Below, piece after piece: positions 34,049 to 41,928 of a DNA stretch of 64,000 bases. The notes beneath the pieces are model-generated. The model saw only the letters and a list, made by a program, of their open reading frames with translations, ran no database searches and was not told the origin of the DNA. How positions within the stretch are numbered: the first letter of the stretch is position 1; the number at the start of each line of letters is the position of its first letter. The position numbers and the translations under genes are program-made. Source of the DNA: Prosthecobacter sp. (GTDB lineage Bacteria > Verrucomicrobiota > Verrucomicrobiia > Verrucomicrobiales > Verrucomicrobiaceae); NCBI RefSeq assembly GCF_020439865.1, contig NZ_JAGRPF010000113.1, positions 124,001 to 188,000 of the forward strand. Direction: 5' to 3'.

Positions 34049-34845
34049 GAGTCGGTTGGGAGTGAAGATTGTATGGCGGATTTCAAGGTCAAAACGGCCA
34101 GCACGCCACCTTCCGGTCGGTTGCCTACCTCTAGTCGCCCATGATGCAAATCAACGATCTTTTTTGCCACGGTGAGGCCCAGCCCTGCGCCTTTGCCGGC
34201 TGTCTTGGTGGTGTAAAACGGTTCGAAGATGAGAGGTATCTGGCTCTCATGAATGCCGTGGCCGGTGTCGGCAATCTCGATGACCACTGCATGGTCGCCG
34301 GCGCGGAACCAGGACTGCCGTTGCCAGCCTTCGCGTTCGCTGCTGGTGAAAACTTTGGCGGAGGAGGTGATGGTGAGTGTGCCACCATTGGGCCGCATGG
34401 CGTCGAGGGCGTTGGTGCACAGACCTGCAATAGCATCGGTCATGTGCGCTTTGTCCACCAGAACGGTCGGAAGACCCGGTGTTAGGTGCTTTTCGATCTT
34501 AACCTTGCCGTCCAAGAGGAGCGAGCTGAGAGCGGCTTCAACAAGATGGTTGGCGTCTTCGGTCGTCATGCTGGTCTCAATGGGTGCACAAGTCTGAAGC
34601 ATGCTTTTCATCGCCTTGTCGATGCGCTCAGAGCCTTGGCGCAAATAGGCGACGATCTTTTTGCGCAGGTCATCTGTCATGGGCCGCGGCCCGGCCAGCA
34701 GATCGGTGGCGAGTACGATCTGGCTGAGCGGATTGCACACCTCGTGCGCGATGCTGGAGGCAAAGTGTGACAGCGCTCCGCCCTCCTCCAACTTCTGGAG
34801 GGGGGAGTGGGACGGGGGAGGGTCCGTTGGAGCGGCGCTGTTCAT
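34045..34845 (-). CDS. Soluble sensor histidine kinase in the EPS operon
   Basis: 266 residues, no membrane segment and no recognisable sensory domain. H-box FASSIAHEVCNPLSQIV with H34, N-box LCTNALDAMRPNGG, G1 DTGHGIHES, F-box FEPFYTTKT and G2 GAGLGLTVAKKIVD. The short N-terminus (about 25 residues) leaves no room for a PAS or HAMP domain, so its input is probably another protein. The start codon at 34845 is 9 bases from the stop of the upstream beta-helix gene. The product is expected to phosphorylate the receiver encoded immediately downstream. Confidence 0.9.
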   Translation of the reverse strand: MNSAAPTDPPPSHSPLQKLEEGGALSHFASSIAHEVCNPLSQIVLATDLLAGPRPMTDDLRKKIVAYLRQGSERIDKAMKSMLQTCAPIETSMTTEDANHLVEAALSSLLLDGKVKIEKHLTPGLPTVLVDKAHMTDAIAGLCTNALDAMRPNGGTLTITSSAKVFTSSEREGWQRQSWFRAGDHAVVIEIADTGHGIHESQIPLIFEPFYTTKTAGKGAGLGLTVAKKIVDLHHGRLEVGNRPEGGVLAVLTLKSAIQSSLPTDS

Positions 34846-34854
34846 GATGTGAGG

Positions 34855-35550
34855 CTATGACAGGGCGGCGGCTTCTCCCGTTGCATGATCCAAAATGATT
34901 TCAGGTGTTACCACGACGCCATCAAGTCGGGTATTCGGGCGGATGAAACTGCGGCGCAGAACATAAGAATCGGTGACATGCACACCGGTGGCAATGACGC
35001 ATTCTTCCCCGATCACGACATTTGGGCCGATGGCGGCGCCACTGATGGTGCAGCCGTTGCCGATCCAACAGGGGGCATGGAAGACGGTGTCCTTGGAGAT
35101 GCTGCAGTGATGACCGATGACGACTCCGGGCGCGATCTGTGTCTCAAGTTCGGGCAGTTGCGTGCCAAACTTGTGCAGTTCCAGAAGCCACTTTTTGACA
35201 ATTGCGAACCAGGTCCTTGTGGCGGGCTGGTCAGGCAGACAGGAGACGAGCGCTGTGCCCCGCTGAAGTTGAATGACGCCTTCGGAATCTGCGAAGGTGC
35301 AGGCGTCCGTGGCGGCGTCAGGCAGTCCAGTTTTGATCGCGGCCCGCTTGCACAGGGGGAAGGTCTCGGCAACAAAAGCGGCGAGTTTGGCGTCATGTTC
35401 CTCCAGCCAGAGAGTCAGCGAGGCGTTACTGCGGAAGAGATGATCCATCCAATGCTCAATGACACGGCTGTGACCGATCTCCCAGAGAAAAAATGGCTCG
35501 TTGTTGAGCAGAATAGGCGACTTGTTGCGGAGAATGGCGTCGGCGTTCAT
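34855..35550 (-). CDS. Left-handed beta-helix (hexapeptide-repeat) protein, nucleotidyltransferase-like C-terminus
   Basis: 231 residues. The C-terminal third (about 138-222) carries hexapeptide repeats (IAPGVVIGHHCSISKDTVFH, CWIGNGCTISGAAIGPNVVI, GEECVIATGVHVTDSYVLRR), typical of the beta-helix of sugar-1-phosphate nucleotidyltransferases and acyltransferases. The first 135 residues do not show the GxGTRxxPxT/KPM nucleotide-binding motif of such enzymes. It may be a regulatory or acetyltransferase-like protein, or a subunit working with another protein. It stands between the sugar-phosphate transferase (15 bases upstream) and the kinase genes. Confidence 0.7.
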   Translation of the reverse strand: MNADAILRNKSPILLNNEPFFLWEIGHSRVIEHWMDHLFRSNASLTLWLEEHDAKLAAFVAETFPLCKRAAIKTGLPDAATDACTFADSEGVIQLQRGTALVSCLPDQPATRTWFAIVKKWLLELHKFGTQLPELETQIAPGVVIGHHCSISKDTVFHAPCWIGNGCTISGAAIGPNVVIGEECVIATGVHVTDSYVLRRSFIRPNTRLDGVVVTPEIILDHATGEAAALS

Positions 35551-35565
35551 TGTCGGGGGAAGAGG

Positions 35566-36315
35566 TCAGTTGCCGCCTCGGTTTTTGAGCGCAATTGGAA
35601 CGGTCATGAAAAGGATTTTAAGGTCCAGCCAGAGGCTTTGCCTGGCGGCGTACTTCAAATCGAGGCCGATCGCTTCGTCATGAGTGATCTTGCTGCGGTT
35701 GCTGACCTGCCAGAGGCCGGTGAGACCGGGCTTGATCTTGTGGCGCAGCAGATCGCGCGGCGTGAACTCCGCCACCTCCCACATCGCGAAAGGACGCGGG
35801 CCGACGAGACTCATGTCGCCATTGATGATGTGGAAGAGCTGCGGCAGCTCGTCGATGGAAAACTTGCGCATGAACTTGCCAAACGGGAGAATGCGCGGGT
35901 CGTTCGGATATTTCTCCTCGTCCGAGAATTTCAGCAGCGCCTTGCGCAGCTTCAGCACGGATTCGTTCTCTGGATCGACGAAGTGCTGGGCGGTCTTGCT
36001 GATCTTATGCTCCTGAATCTTCTTTTCGATGGCCTCCGCATCACGACGCATGGTGCGGAATTTCATCATCGGGAAGAGGCGTCCGAGTTTCCCAACGCGC
36101 TTGCCCGCGAAGGTAACCGGACGGCCATCGACGATGATGATGAGCAGCGCGGCGGCGATGAGTAGCGGTGAGAGCATGAGCACCACCAGAGAACCACAGG
36201 TGATGTCGAGCGCCCGTTTGGCACCCTTGCGCAAGCGGTGCCGCAGGTGATGACGTGCCAGCAGCAGCCATGCGGCGAGGTTTTGTCCGAAGCTGGTCTT
36301 GGAGATCTGAATCAT
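35566..36315 (-). CDS. Undecaprenyl-phosphate sugar-1-phosphate transferase (initiating)
   Basis: 249 residues from ATG 36315. A membrane helix at about 34-63 (CGSLVVLMLSPLLIAAALLI) precedes the bacterial sugar transferase domain: KFRTM at 85-89, DELPQL at 155-160, SLVGPRP at 169-175 and the C-terminal GLTGLWQVSNRSKITHDEAI. It transfers a hexose-1-phosphate from a nucleotide sugar to undecaprenyl phosphate, the first committed step of the repeat unit. It lacks the large N-terminal membrane and Rossmann part of WbaP/CpsE, so it is the minimal PglC/WcaJ-core type. It lies 23 bases after the longer flippase gene. Confidence 0.92.
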   Translation of the reverse strand: MIQISKTSFGQNLAAWLLLARHHLRHRLRKGAKRALDITCGSLVVLMLSPLLIAAALLIIIVDGRPVTFAGKRVGKLGRLFPMMKFRTMRRDAEAIEKKIQEHKISKTAQHFVDPENESVLKLRKALLKFSDEEKYPNDPRILPFGKFMRKFSIDELPQLFHIINGDMSLVGPRPFAMWEVAEFTPRDLLRHKIKPGLTGLWQVSNRSKITHDEAIGLDLKYAARQSLWLDLKILFMTVPIALKNRGGN

Positions 36316-36338
36316 GGCATCGTCGGGAGGTGAGAAGA

Positions 36339-37880
36339 TCAGGTGGCTTTGCTTTTGGAACGGTTGCGCAGCATGGGCAGCAGTTCGCGCACGCCGGGTA
36401 GCGAAGAACGGCCTGCGGGAAGAAGAAGGAGCATGAGCAGGAAAACAACTCCGGTGATGATCGTGGCCAGCACCGCGCCGATAAAGGGATTGATCCATGG
36501 CAGCGAGACCAGCGGCGAGTGACGGAAGCCGTACAAGGCCGCCAGCGCTGCGAGTGAGGCCAAAATCAGCGGGACGGCGGTTTTGCAGATATAACCCGTC
36601 GGCACAGGCCCGGAGCGTCCCACATAGTAGAGAACAATGGGGGTGCGGATGAGCAGGCTGGAGATCGCGAAGCAGATCGCGACCATCTTGGTGCTATAAA
36701 CGACACCAATGGCAATCGCCGCGATGAGAAAGACGCTGGATATGAGCTCCGCAAAAAACATCTCCCGCGTGCGCCCTTGTGAGATGAACAGATAGCTGGT
36801 GGTGTAACGCACGGGCTCGGCAAAGGCCATGATGCCGAGCCACATGAAGATTTCCGCGGCGGAGATCCACTGTTTTCCCAGAACGACTTCGATCACCCAA
36901 TCCGCCGCGCCGACTGTGACCACGATCACCGGCAGCGTGAGCAGCAGCACCATCTGCAACACCTTGCCGTAGGCGTCACGATAACTCCGCGCCTCGTCAG
37001 TCATGCGGCTGAGCGCTGGGACCGTCACCTCGCCAATGGGCAGGTTGATCTGTGAAAGCGGCATGACCAGCAGTTGATAAGCACGCATGTAGTAGCCGAG
37101 TTGTTGCGTGCCCCAGAAACGGCCGATGAGCACATTGTCCACGTTTTGGATCCAGTAGCTCACCATGCGAAATGCCGCCAGCCAGCCGCCGAGGCCAATC
37201 ATCTCGCCTACACCGCAGTTGCGATGCCACGTGCCAGGACGCCAGCCGCATGCGATCCACGATGAGATTGTCGTCACGCCCATGAGCACGAGTTGCGACC
37301 ACACCAGCGCCCAGTAGCCGTAACCAAGACAGCCAGCCACCACGGCCGCCGTGGTGCCGCAGCCAAGCGCGAGCAGGTCGATCTTCATGATCGTGCCGAA
37401 ATGCATCTGACGACGCAGCAGCGCCTGATGCTGCACTGAGAGCCCTGAGACGACAAAACCCGCCGCCAGCGTGCAGATGACGACAAACAATCGCGGTTCG
37501 TGATAAAAAGACACCACCAGAGGAGCAGCGGCGAGCGTGAGCAGGGCGAGCAGCAGACCAAAGCCGGTGTTCACCCAAAACAATGTGCTGACCTGTGCGT
37601 GCGTGATCTCTGGGCGCTGGATTGTCGCAGCGGAGAGACCGAGGTCCTTGAGAATGGTCAGGAAACCCACCAAACTCGTCACCATGCCGACGAGGCCGAA
37701 ATCGTCCGGCGAGAGCAGGCGTGCCAGCACGACCATGTTGATGAGCTGGAAGGCGAACTTACCACCCTGTGCGAGCAGGGTGATCACGCCACCACGCACC
37801 GCCCGGCCCTTGAGATCCTGATGCAGATGGTCAGTGCGCAGGAAGCGTTCCGGGCCGGCATCTGGTGCTGCGTTGCTCAT
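36339..37880 (-). CDS. Lipopolysaccharide/O-antigen flippase (MOP superfamily), first of two
   Basis: 513 residues, about 13-14 membrane helices with the usual N-terminal signature LKGRAVRGGVITLLAQGGKF and VLARLLSPDDFGLVGMVTSL. It resembles WzxC/TuaB-type exporters and is 80 residues longer than the second flippase in the locus. The usual role is to flip lipid-linked oligosaccharide to the periplasmic side. It follows the outer-membrane barrel gene by 15 bases and precedes the initiating transferase, so it is the most natural partner for that transferase. Confidence 0.9.
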   Translation of the reverse strand: MSNAAPDAGPERFLRTDHLHQDLKGRAVRGGVITLLAQGGKFAFQLINMVVLARLLSPDDFGLVGMVTSLVGFLTILKDLGLSAATIQRPEITHAQVSTLFWVNTGFGLLLALLTLAAAPLVVSFYHEPRLFVVICTLAAGFVVSGLSVQHQALLRRQMHFGTIMKIDLLALGCGTTAAVVAGCLGYGYWALVWSQLVLMGVTTISSWIACGWRPGTWHRNCGVGEMIGLGGWLAAFRMVSYWIQNVDNVLIGRFWGTQQLGYYMRAYQLLVMPLSQINLPIGEVTVPALSRMTDEARSYRDAYGKVLQMVLLLTLPVIVVTVGAADWVIEVVLGKQWISAAEIFMWLGIMAFAEPVRYTTSYLFISQGRTREMFFAELISSVFLIAAIAIGVVYSTKMVAICFAISSLLIRTPIVLYYVGRSGPVPTGYICKTAVPLILASLAALAALYGFRHSPLVSLPWINPFIGAVLATIITGVVFLLMLLLLPAGRSSLPGVRELLPMLRNRSKSKAT

Positions 37881-37895
37881 GCGTGAACGGGCCGG

Positions 37896-39320
37896 TTAAA
37901 AATAGCGTGTGAGCTGCACGCCCACCTGGGAACGGTTGACGTCGGCTCCCTGCACATCACTGCGGGTGCGTTGATGCCACTGGTAGAACAGCTCGATGTT
38001 GGTCCGGTTGTACTCACGGTCTATTTCACCACGATACCCCAGCGCTAAGCGCAGCATGGGCTCCCAGTCGCGCCTGCCGGTGTCATAAAGTCGGCGGATG
38101 ACCTGCACAGCAGCGGTGGAGTAAAAGTGGGGGCTGAAATCGTGCGAGATGTCCGGCCCAAAACGTATCTGGCGAAACAGTGCGCCCTGCGCCAGCACCG
38201 ACGGGGTGTTGGCCACCCGCAGGCTGGTGTTGATCCGGGTTTTCTCTGAAACCTGCCAGTAAACCGAACTCATGGTCACCAGGCTGGTTTTCATGCTTTG
38301 CGGCGGGGAGCGCTGGAACTCGCGCCATTCGATGCCGGTGCGGGTGTTGAAACCGAATTTCGTCGTGGGTCTCCAATCGATCAAAATCAGCGCCTGCTGG
38401 TAGTTCTGGCTTCCCAGGGCACGCTGCTCGTAGATGATGCTGCCAAACTCACTGCCAATCCCCAGCTTCGTCTTCGGCGACAGCTCCCAGTTCAAGCCAA
38501 GATCACCTATCCATTCAGACCGGTTGGAGGTGGCCTGTGCGACGGTCAGTTTCCGGTAGGTTCCCTTGCCTCTCAAAGTTGTTCGTGGCGTAATCTTGTA
38601 CTCCTGCAATGCGGAGGCATCCAGCAAGGTGTAGTTCATTTCAGGGGAGGTGTTTTCCGAAGACGCCAGAATGCGTTCATCATACTCCAACCGCAGGACA
38701 GAGCGTGAAACCTCGTTCACCCGCCCTGTTTCACAGAGAAAGTGCTGGGCATAATCATCCACCTCCTCCCCTAAATGGTAGTAGAAGGTCGGCACATACA
38801 GCAGGCTGGTGTAGTACTGTGACCGGCCTGAGTTTGGCCCGCTGATCCAGCCCTGAGGATCGCCGAGGTCGAGTTTGATGACCGGGGAGATTTCAAAAAC
38901 AGTTTCACTCTTCTTGCGATTGCTGGTCAGGAAATCAATGTTGTCGGTGTAGAACAACGTGGACTGCAGGCCTAGTGCGACGTTCGCATTGATGTCGCCG
39001 GCCAATCCCCAGGTGTACGGCTGAAATCCAGATGACGAGGCGGCGCTCTGCCAGCGTCGGGGTTCTGAGGTGAGATCCACATCGGGATTGGCTGCACGTC
39101 TGGAGGACTTCGAAAGTGTGACAAACGTGGTCCCGTCATCCGGCGGTGGGAGCAATGTGGAAGGCTCCATCAAGCCCAATGGTCCTGGCAATGAAACGAA
39201 GCCGTCAGAATATCGCGGTGCCGCCTCTTTTTTGAGCGGAGTGGCAGCCGTGGCGGCCGTGCAGGTGAGCACGATGGCCATCAGGTTGCCGGGCAGCAGA
39301 AATGCAGCGCGTAATTCCAC
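37896..39320 (-). CDS. Outer-membrane beta-barrel protein of the EPS locus
   Basis: 474 residues with a signal peptide (MELRAAFLLPGNLMAIVLTC plus ATAA); a second ATG at 39281 is possible. After about 90 residues the protein shows alternating strands ending in aromatic residues, e.g. SQYYTSLLYVPTFYYHLGEE, TRTGIEWREFQRS and KTRINTSLRVANTPSV, and it ends in RYF with a terminal Phe, typical of an outer-membrane barrel. Similar barrels accompany exopolysaccharide loci of PEP-CTERM-encoding bacteria. It may serve export or anchoring of the polymer. First gene of the reverse arm, facing the Wza-like gene across a 91-base promoter region. Confidence 0.8.
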   Translation of the reverse strand: MELRAAFLLPGNLMAIVLTCTAATAATPLKKEAAPRYSDGFVSLPGPLGLMEPSTLLPPPDDGTTFVTLSKSSRRAANPDVDLTSEPRRWQSAASSSGFQPYTWGLAGDINANVALGLQSTLFYTDNIDFLTSNRKKSETVFEISPVIKLDLGDPQGWISGPNSGRSQYYTSLLYVPTFYYHLGEEVDDYAQHFLCETGRVNEVSRSVLRLEYDERILASSENTSPEMNYTLLDASALQEYKITPRTTLRGKGTYRKLTVAQATSNRSEWIGDLGLNWELSPKTKLGIGSEFGSIIYEQRALGSQNYQQALILIDWRPTTKFGFNTRTGIEWREFQRSPPQSMKTSLVTMSSVYWQVSEKTRINTSLRVANTPSVLAQGALFRQIRFGPDISHDFSPHFYSTAAVQVIRRLYDTGRRDWEPMLRLALGYRGEIDREYNRTNIELFYQWHQRTRSDVQGADVNRSQVGVQLTRYF

Positions 39321-39375
39321 AAATCATTAAGTGGATATGGGAGGAAATCGTCAAGGCAATTCACAATCCTTTGTA

Positions 39376-39404
39376 TTGACACTTACGAATCAATCCAGTA
39401 ACCA
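39376..39404 (+). promoter_or_regulatory. Possible sigma70-type promoter before the Wza-like gene
   Basis: TTGACA at 39376-39381 is a perfect -35 box; 17 bases later TAACCA at 39399-39404 is a poor -10 match. The start codon is at 39412, so the transcript would have almost no leader. The intergenic gap (39321-39411) also has to hold the promoter for the long reverse operon, which I could not resolve. Confidence 0.3.
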
Positions 39405-39411
39405 CAATTCC

Positions 39412-40035
39412 ATGAAGCTTCCAACTACGTGTGGCCCGTCGGCTTTGGGACTTTGTTTATTGCTCTCTGCTTGTGCTTCGAAGAGCGAACTGCCGCCGCC
39501 GCCGCCGCCGCCGGCATCAGCGGCTCATTACTCCATCCAGCCGGGAGACCTGCTGGGCATCACCTTCGCCGGTGAGCCCGATCTCGGACAGCAGGCACGG
39601 GTGGATTGGAACGGCATGATCAACGTCCCGACATTGTCCTCCGAAGGTAACGCCGAGATCCGGGCCGCTGGTTCGAGTCCCTCCGCGCTCGCATCCAGAC
39701 TCAGTTCCTACGCTGTGGACAACAAGATTCTCGTCAAGGCACGGGCGCAGGTGCAGGTCATCGAGTACGTCAGCCTGGCGTACTCCGTGCTGGGTCAGGT
39801 CGCCCAGCCCGGCCGCTATAATTTCCCTCGTGGCGTGGAGCCGCGCCTCACCGTCGAGGAAGCCATTGCTCTGGCGGGCGGTTACACACGCCTCGCCCGG
39901 CAGTCAAAGGTGCTGCTGAAACGTGGAAGCCAGGTTTATGCCCTCGATTTGAAAAAACATGCCACACAGCCAGACCAGCAGCCGATTGTTATCATTCCCG
40001 GCGATGTCATCACGGTGTCGGAGCGCATGTTTTGA
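39412..40035 (+). CDS. Wza-like polysaccharide export lipoprotein
   Basis: 207 residues from ATG 39412. The lipoprotein signal ends SACAS with lipidated C21, then a seven-proline stretch (about 29-35). The Poly_export domain follows: HYSIQPGDLLGITFAGEPDL, QARVDWNGMINVP and a SLBB-type segment VSLAYSVLGQVAQPGRYNFP, DTLTVEEAIALAGGYTRLA-like TVEEAIALAGGYT. It ends at the third part near VIIPGDVITV. The protein is short for Wza, having one SLBB domain and no C-terminal membrane helix. It would form the periplasmic or outer-membrane export ring. The stop overlaps no gene; the kinase starts 17 bases later. Confidence 0.88.
   Translation: MKLPTTCGPSALGLCLLLSACASKSELPPPPPPPASAAHYSIQPGDLLGITFAGEPDLGQQARVDWNGMINVPTLSSEGNAEIRAAGSSPSALASRLSSYAVDNKILVKARAQVQVIEYVSLAYSVLGQVAQPGRYNFPRGVEPRLTVEEAIALAGGYTRLARQSKVLLKRGSQVYALDLKKHATQPDQQPIVIIPGDVITVSERMF
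39493..39513 (+). repeat. CCG trinucleotide repeat encoding a proline run
   Basis: Seven consecutive CCG units lie inside the Wza-like gene, just after the lipid-anchored cysteine region, and encode seven prolines. Changes in copy number would keep the frame, so linker length rather than on/off expression could vary. Confidence 0.9.
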
Positions 40036-40052
40036 GCTTTCCAAAGCGAGCC

Positions 40053-41150
40053 ATGATTTCCGCCGAGTGCAGAGCCACCTTTGTCAGTCTTCTGGAATCT
40101 GAGCTCAAGCAGCAGCAGGTTGAGCCGGTTGTTCGTGAATATCGGGCCGGCGAGGTAATCTTCGAAGAAGGGGATCCCGGTGACGGTCTCTACGCCATCC
40201 TCAATGGTCTGGTGCGCATATCCGCCTTCGTCAGCCAATCAAACAAGCATGCGCTCCGTGAATTTGCGGCGGGTGATTTTTTCGGCGAGATGGCCATCAT
40301 CAACAACGCTTCGCGTTCAGCCACGGCGACGGCGCAGCAGGACTCGCGTCTGTTGTTTGTTTCACGTGACCAGGTCACCGACCTTATGGAGCAGTCGCCG
40401 CAGCTCGTCTTTGCGCTGCTGCATGCGTTCAGCCTGCGCATGCGTGAGACGAACAGCCACTTTGTCCATGAGATGCTTGAGGCCGAGCGGCTTTCGCTCA
40501 TGGGGCGTTTCGCGCGTTCCATCGTGCATGATTTGAAGAATCCGCTCAGCGTCATCGCCCTCGCCGCAGATGCCACCGCGTCCGAACGCGCCAGCCCGGA
40601 ACTGCGGGCGCAGGCAAAAAAACGCATTCATCAGCAGGTGCAGCGCCTCACCCACATGCTCAACGAGCTGCTGCGTGTCAGCGAAGGGTCCACCCAGCAT
40701 GCACTGGAACCGGTGAACTTCGCCACCTACTTCGCCGAGGTGATCGACCAGACGCGTGACGAGTTGGAGAACAAAAAAGTCGTCGTCGAGGTGCAGGCCG
40801 CCGCGCCTGACATTGTTCTGCCGCTCAACACCCGCCGCCTCGACCATGTCTTTTTCAACCTGTTCAACAACGCCGCCGACTTCATGCCCGACGGCGGCCG
40901 CATCATGGTGCGTTTCGAACAGAACCCGCGCGAAATCTACGCCGAGGTCGAGGACACCGGCCCGGGGTTCAAGCCCGGCATCGTGGACAAGCTCTTCACG
41001 CCCTTCTTCACCGACGGCAAGCCCACAGGCACCGGCCTCGGCCTCTCCATCTGCAAAAACATCGTCGAAGACCACGGCGGCCGCATCTGGCCGAAGGAGG
41101 TGGCCGGCTGCGGCGGTGTGTTCTGCTTCACGCTGCCGTTGAAGGCGTGA
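40053..41150 (+). CDS. Cyclic nucleotide-binding-domain histidine kinase
   Basis: 365 residues from ATG 40053; TTG 21 bases earlier is possible. An N-terminal cNMP-binding domain (about 10-130) has the phosphate-binding cassette GEMAIINNASRSATATA at 79-95, then a HisKA domain with H-box SIVHDLKNPLSVIAL (H159), N-box FFNLFNNAADFMPDGG, G1 DTGPGFKPG, F-box LFTPFFTDG and G2 GTGLGLSICKNIVED. No membrane helix or receiver domain. It would couple a small nucleotide or CRP-like input to phosphorylation. No receiver gene is adjacent, but two lone receivers exist in the window. It lies directly after the Wza-like gene. Confidence 0.9.
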   Translation: MISAECRATFVSLLESELKQQQVEPVVREYRAGEVIFEEGDPGDGLYAILNGLVRISAFVSQSNKHALREFAAGDFFGEMAIINNASRSATATAQQDSRLLFVSRDQVTDLMEQSPQLVFALLHAFSLRMRETNSHFVHEMLEAERLSLMGRFARSIVHDLKNPLSVIALAADATASERASPELRAQAKKRIHQQVQRLTHMLNELLRVSEGSTQHALEPVNFATYFAEVIDQTRDELENKKVVVEVQAAAPDIVLPLNTRRLDHVFFNLFNNAADFMPDGGRIMVRFEQNPREIYAEVEDTGPGFKPGIVDKLFTPFFTDGKPTGTGLGLSICKNIVEDHGGRIWPKEVAGCGGVFCFTLPLKA

Positions 41151-41156
41151 GACGGC

Positions 41157-41831
41157 TTACTTGTTCAGCACGAGACGCAAAGTGCCGTTGTGGATGTCCA
41201 TCGATCGAATGCCAGCGAGGAACTTTTGCAGCGCCGGATCGCTCTCCACGTTTTCGGCGACGAGGTCGATGCCCTTGATGTCGCCGATCCAGCTGTTTGG
41301 CAGCGAGATGCCGCCGAGGCTCAGGTCGTCGAGTTTGAGCGACAGCTTGTGTTCAGCCGACAAGCTGGTGCCGAAGGTGAAACGCAGACGGATCTTCTGA
41401 TTCGGGAAAATCGGAAAATCTTCCGGTGCTTGGAAGATGATCGCTGCGGAGACATTGCCCTCGCCGAATTTCACCTGCACGTTCTCTCCGAGCTGCTGCT
41501 TGGCCAGGTAGGCGTTTACCTCCCGCTCGTTGACAATGATCGTGCGGTTCGCCTCGTCTGCCGGGATGGCGTCGGGATTGTTGAGCGCCTCCAGTTTGTT
41601 ATCGAACGCCGCCTGCTCGCTGGCGGTGAGGCTCACGGGCGTGATGGGGGAGGGATAGAACGTGTGTTTCACCCAGAGCGCGCCGGTGGCGGCGGCGATG
41701 CCCGCGCAGCCAAGAATGACTCCGAGGGTGATGAGGACGATCTTTTTCTTGGAACGCGCACGCGGAGCGGCGGGCGCTGCGGATTCAGGGATGGTTTGCA
41801 TGGCGGTGGGATTGGATGGTTTCGCCACCAT
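41157..41831 (-). CDS. Membrane-anchored protein of unknown function
   Basis: 224 residues from ATG 41831; ATG 41801 is an equally possible start. One membrane helix (KKKIVLITLGVILGCAGIAA, about 30-52) places the rest outside the inner membrane. The periplasmic part is a beta-rich domain (SLTASEQAAFDNKLEALNNP, TIIVNEREVNAYLAKQQLGE, IRSMDIHNGTLRLVLNK). The phrase ENVQVKFGEGNVSAAIIFQA is like the LmbE/DUF2993 or lipid-binding YbbR-type fold only superficially. I cannot assign a function. It is convergent with the cNMP kinase gene (6 bases apart) and divergent from glpK. Confidence 0.7.
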   Translation of the reverse strand: MVAKPSNPTAMQTIPESAAPAAPRARSKKKIVLITLGVILGCAGIAAATGALWVKHTFYPSPITPVSLTASEQAAFDNKLEALNNPDAIPADEANRTIIVNEREVNAYLAKQQLGENVQVKFGEGNVSAAIIFQAPEDFPIFPNQKIRLRFTFGTSLSAEHKLSLKLDDLSLGGISLPNSWIGDIKGIDLVAENVESDPALQKFLAGIRSMDIHNGTLRLVLNK

Positions 41832-41928
41832 TGTATTCACTTTGAGGTAAAATCGCCATCTACATGTTGCCCGGCAGATTGTAAGGCATTGACTCAGACT
41901 GTGGGTCTTGGGAACATCACGATTAACC

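Noticed and set aside
39493..39513. CCG repeat as a phase-variation switch
   Set aside because: Three-base unit changes keep the frame, so on/off switching is not possible through copy number.
24465..41150. EPS locus as an alginate or cellulose synthase operon
   Set aside because: No BcsA/Alg8-type synthase is present; the set fits a Wzx/Wzy-type polymer.
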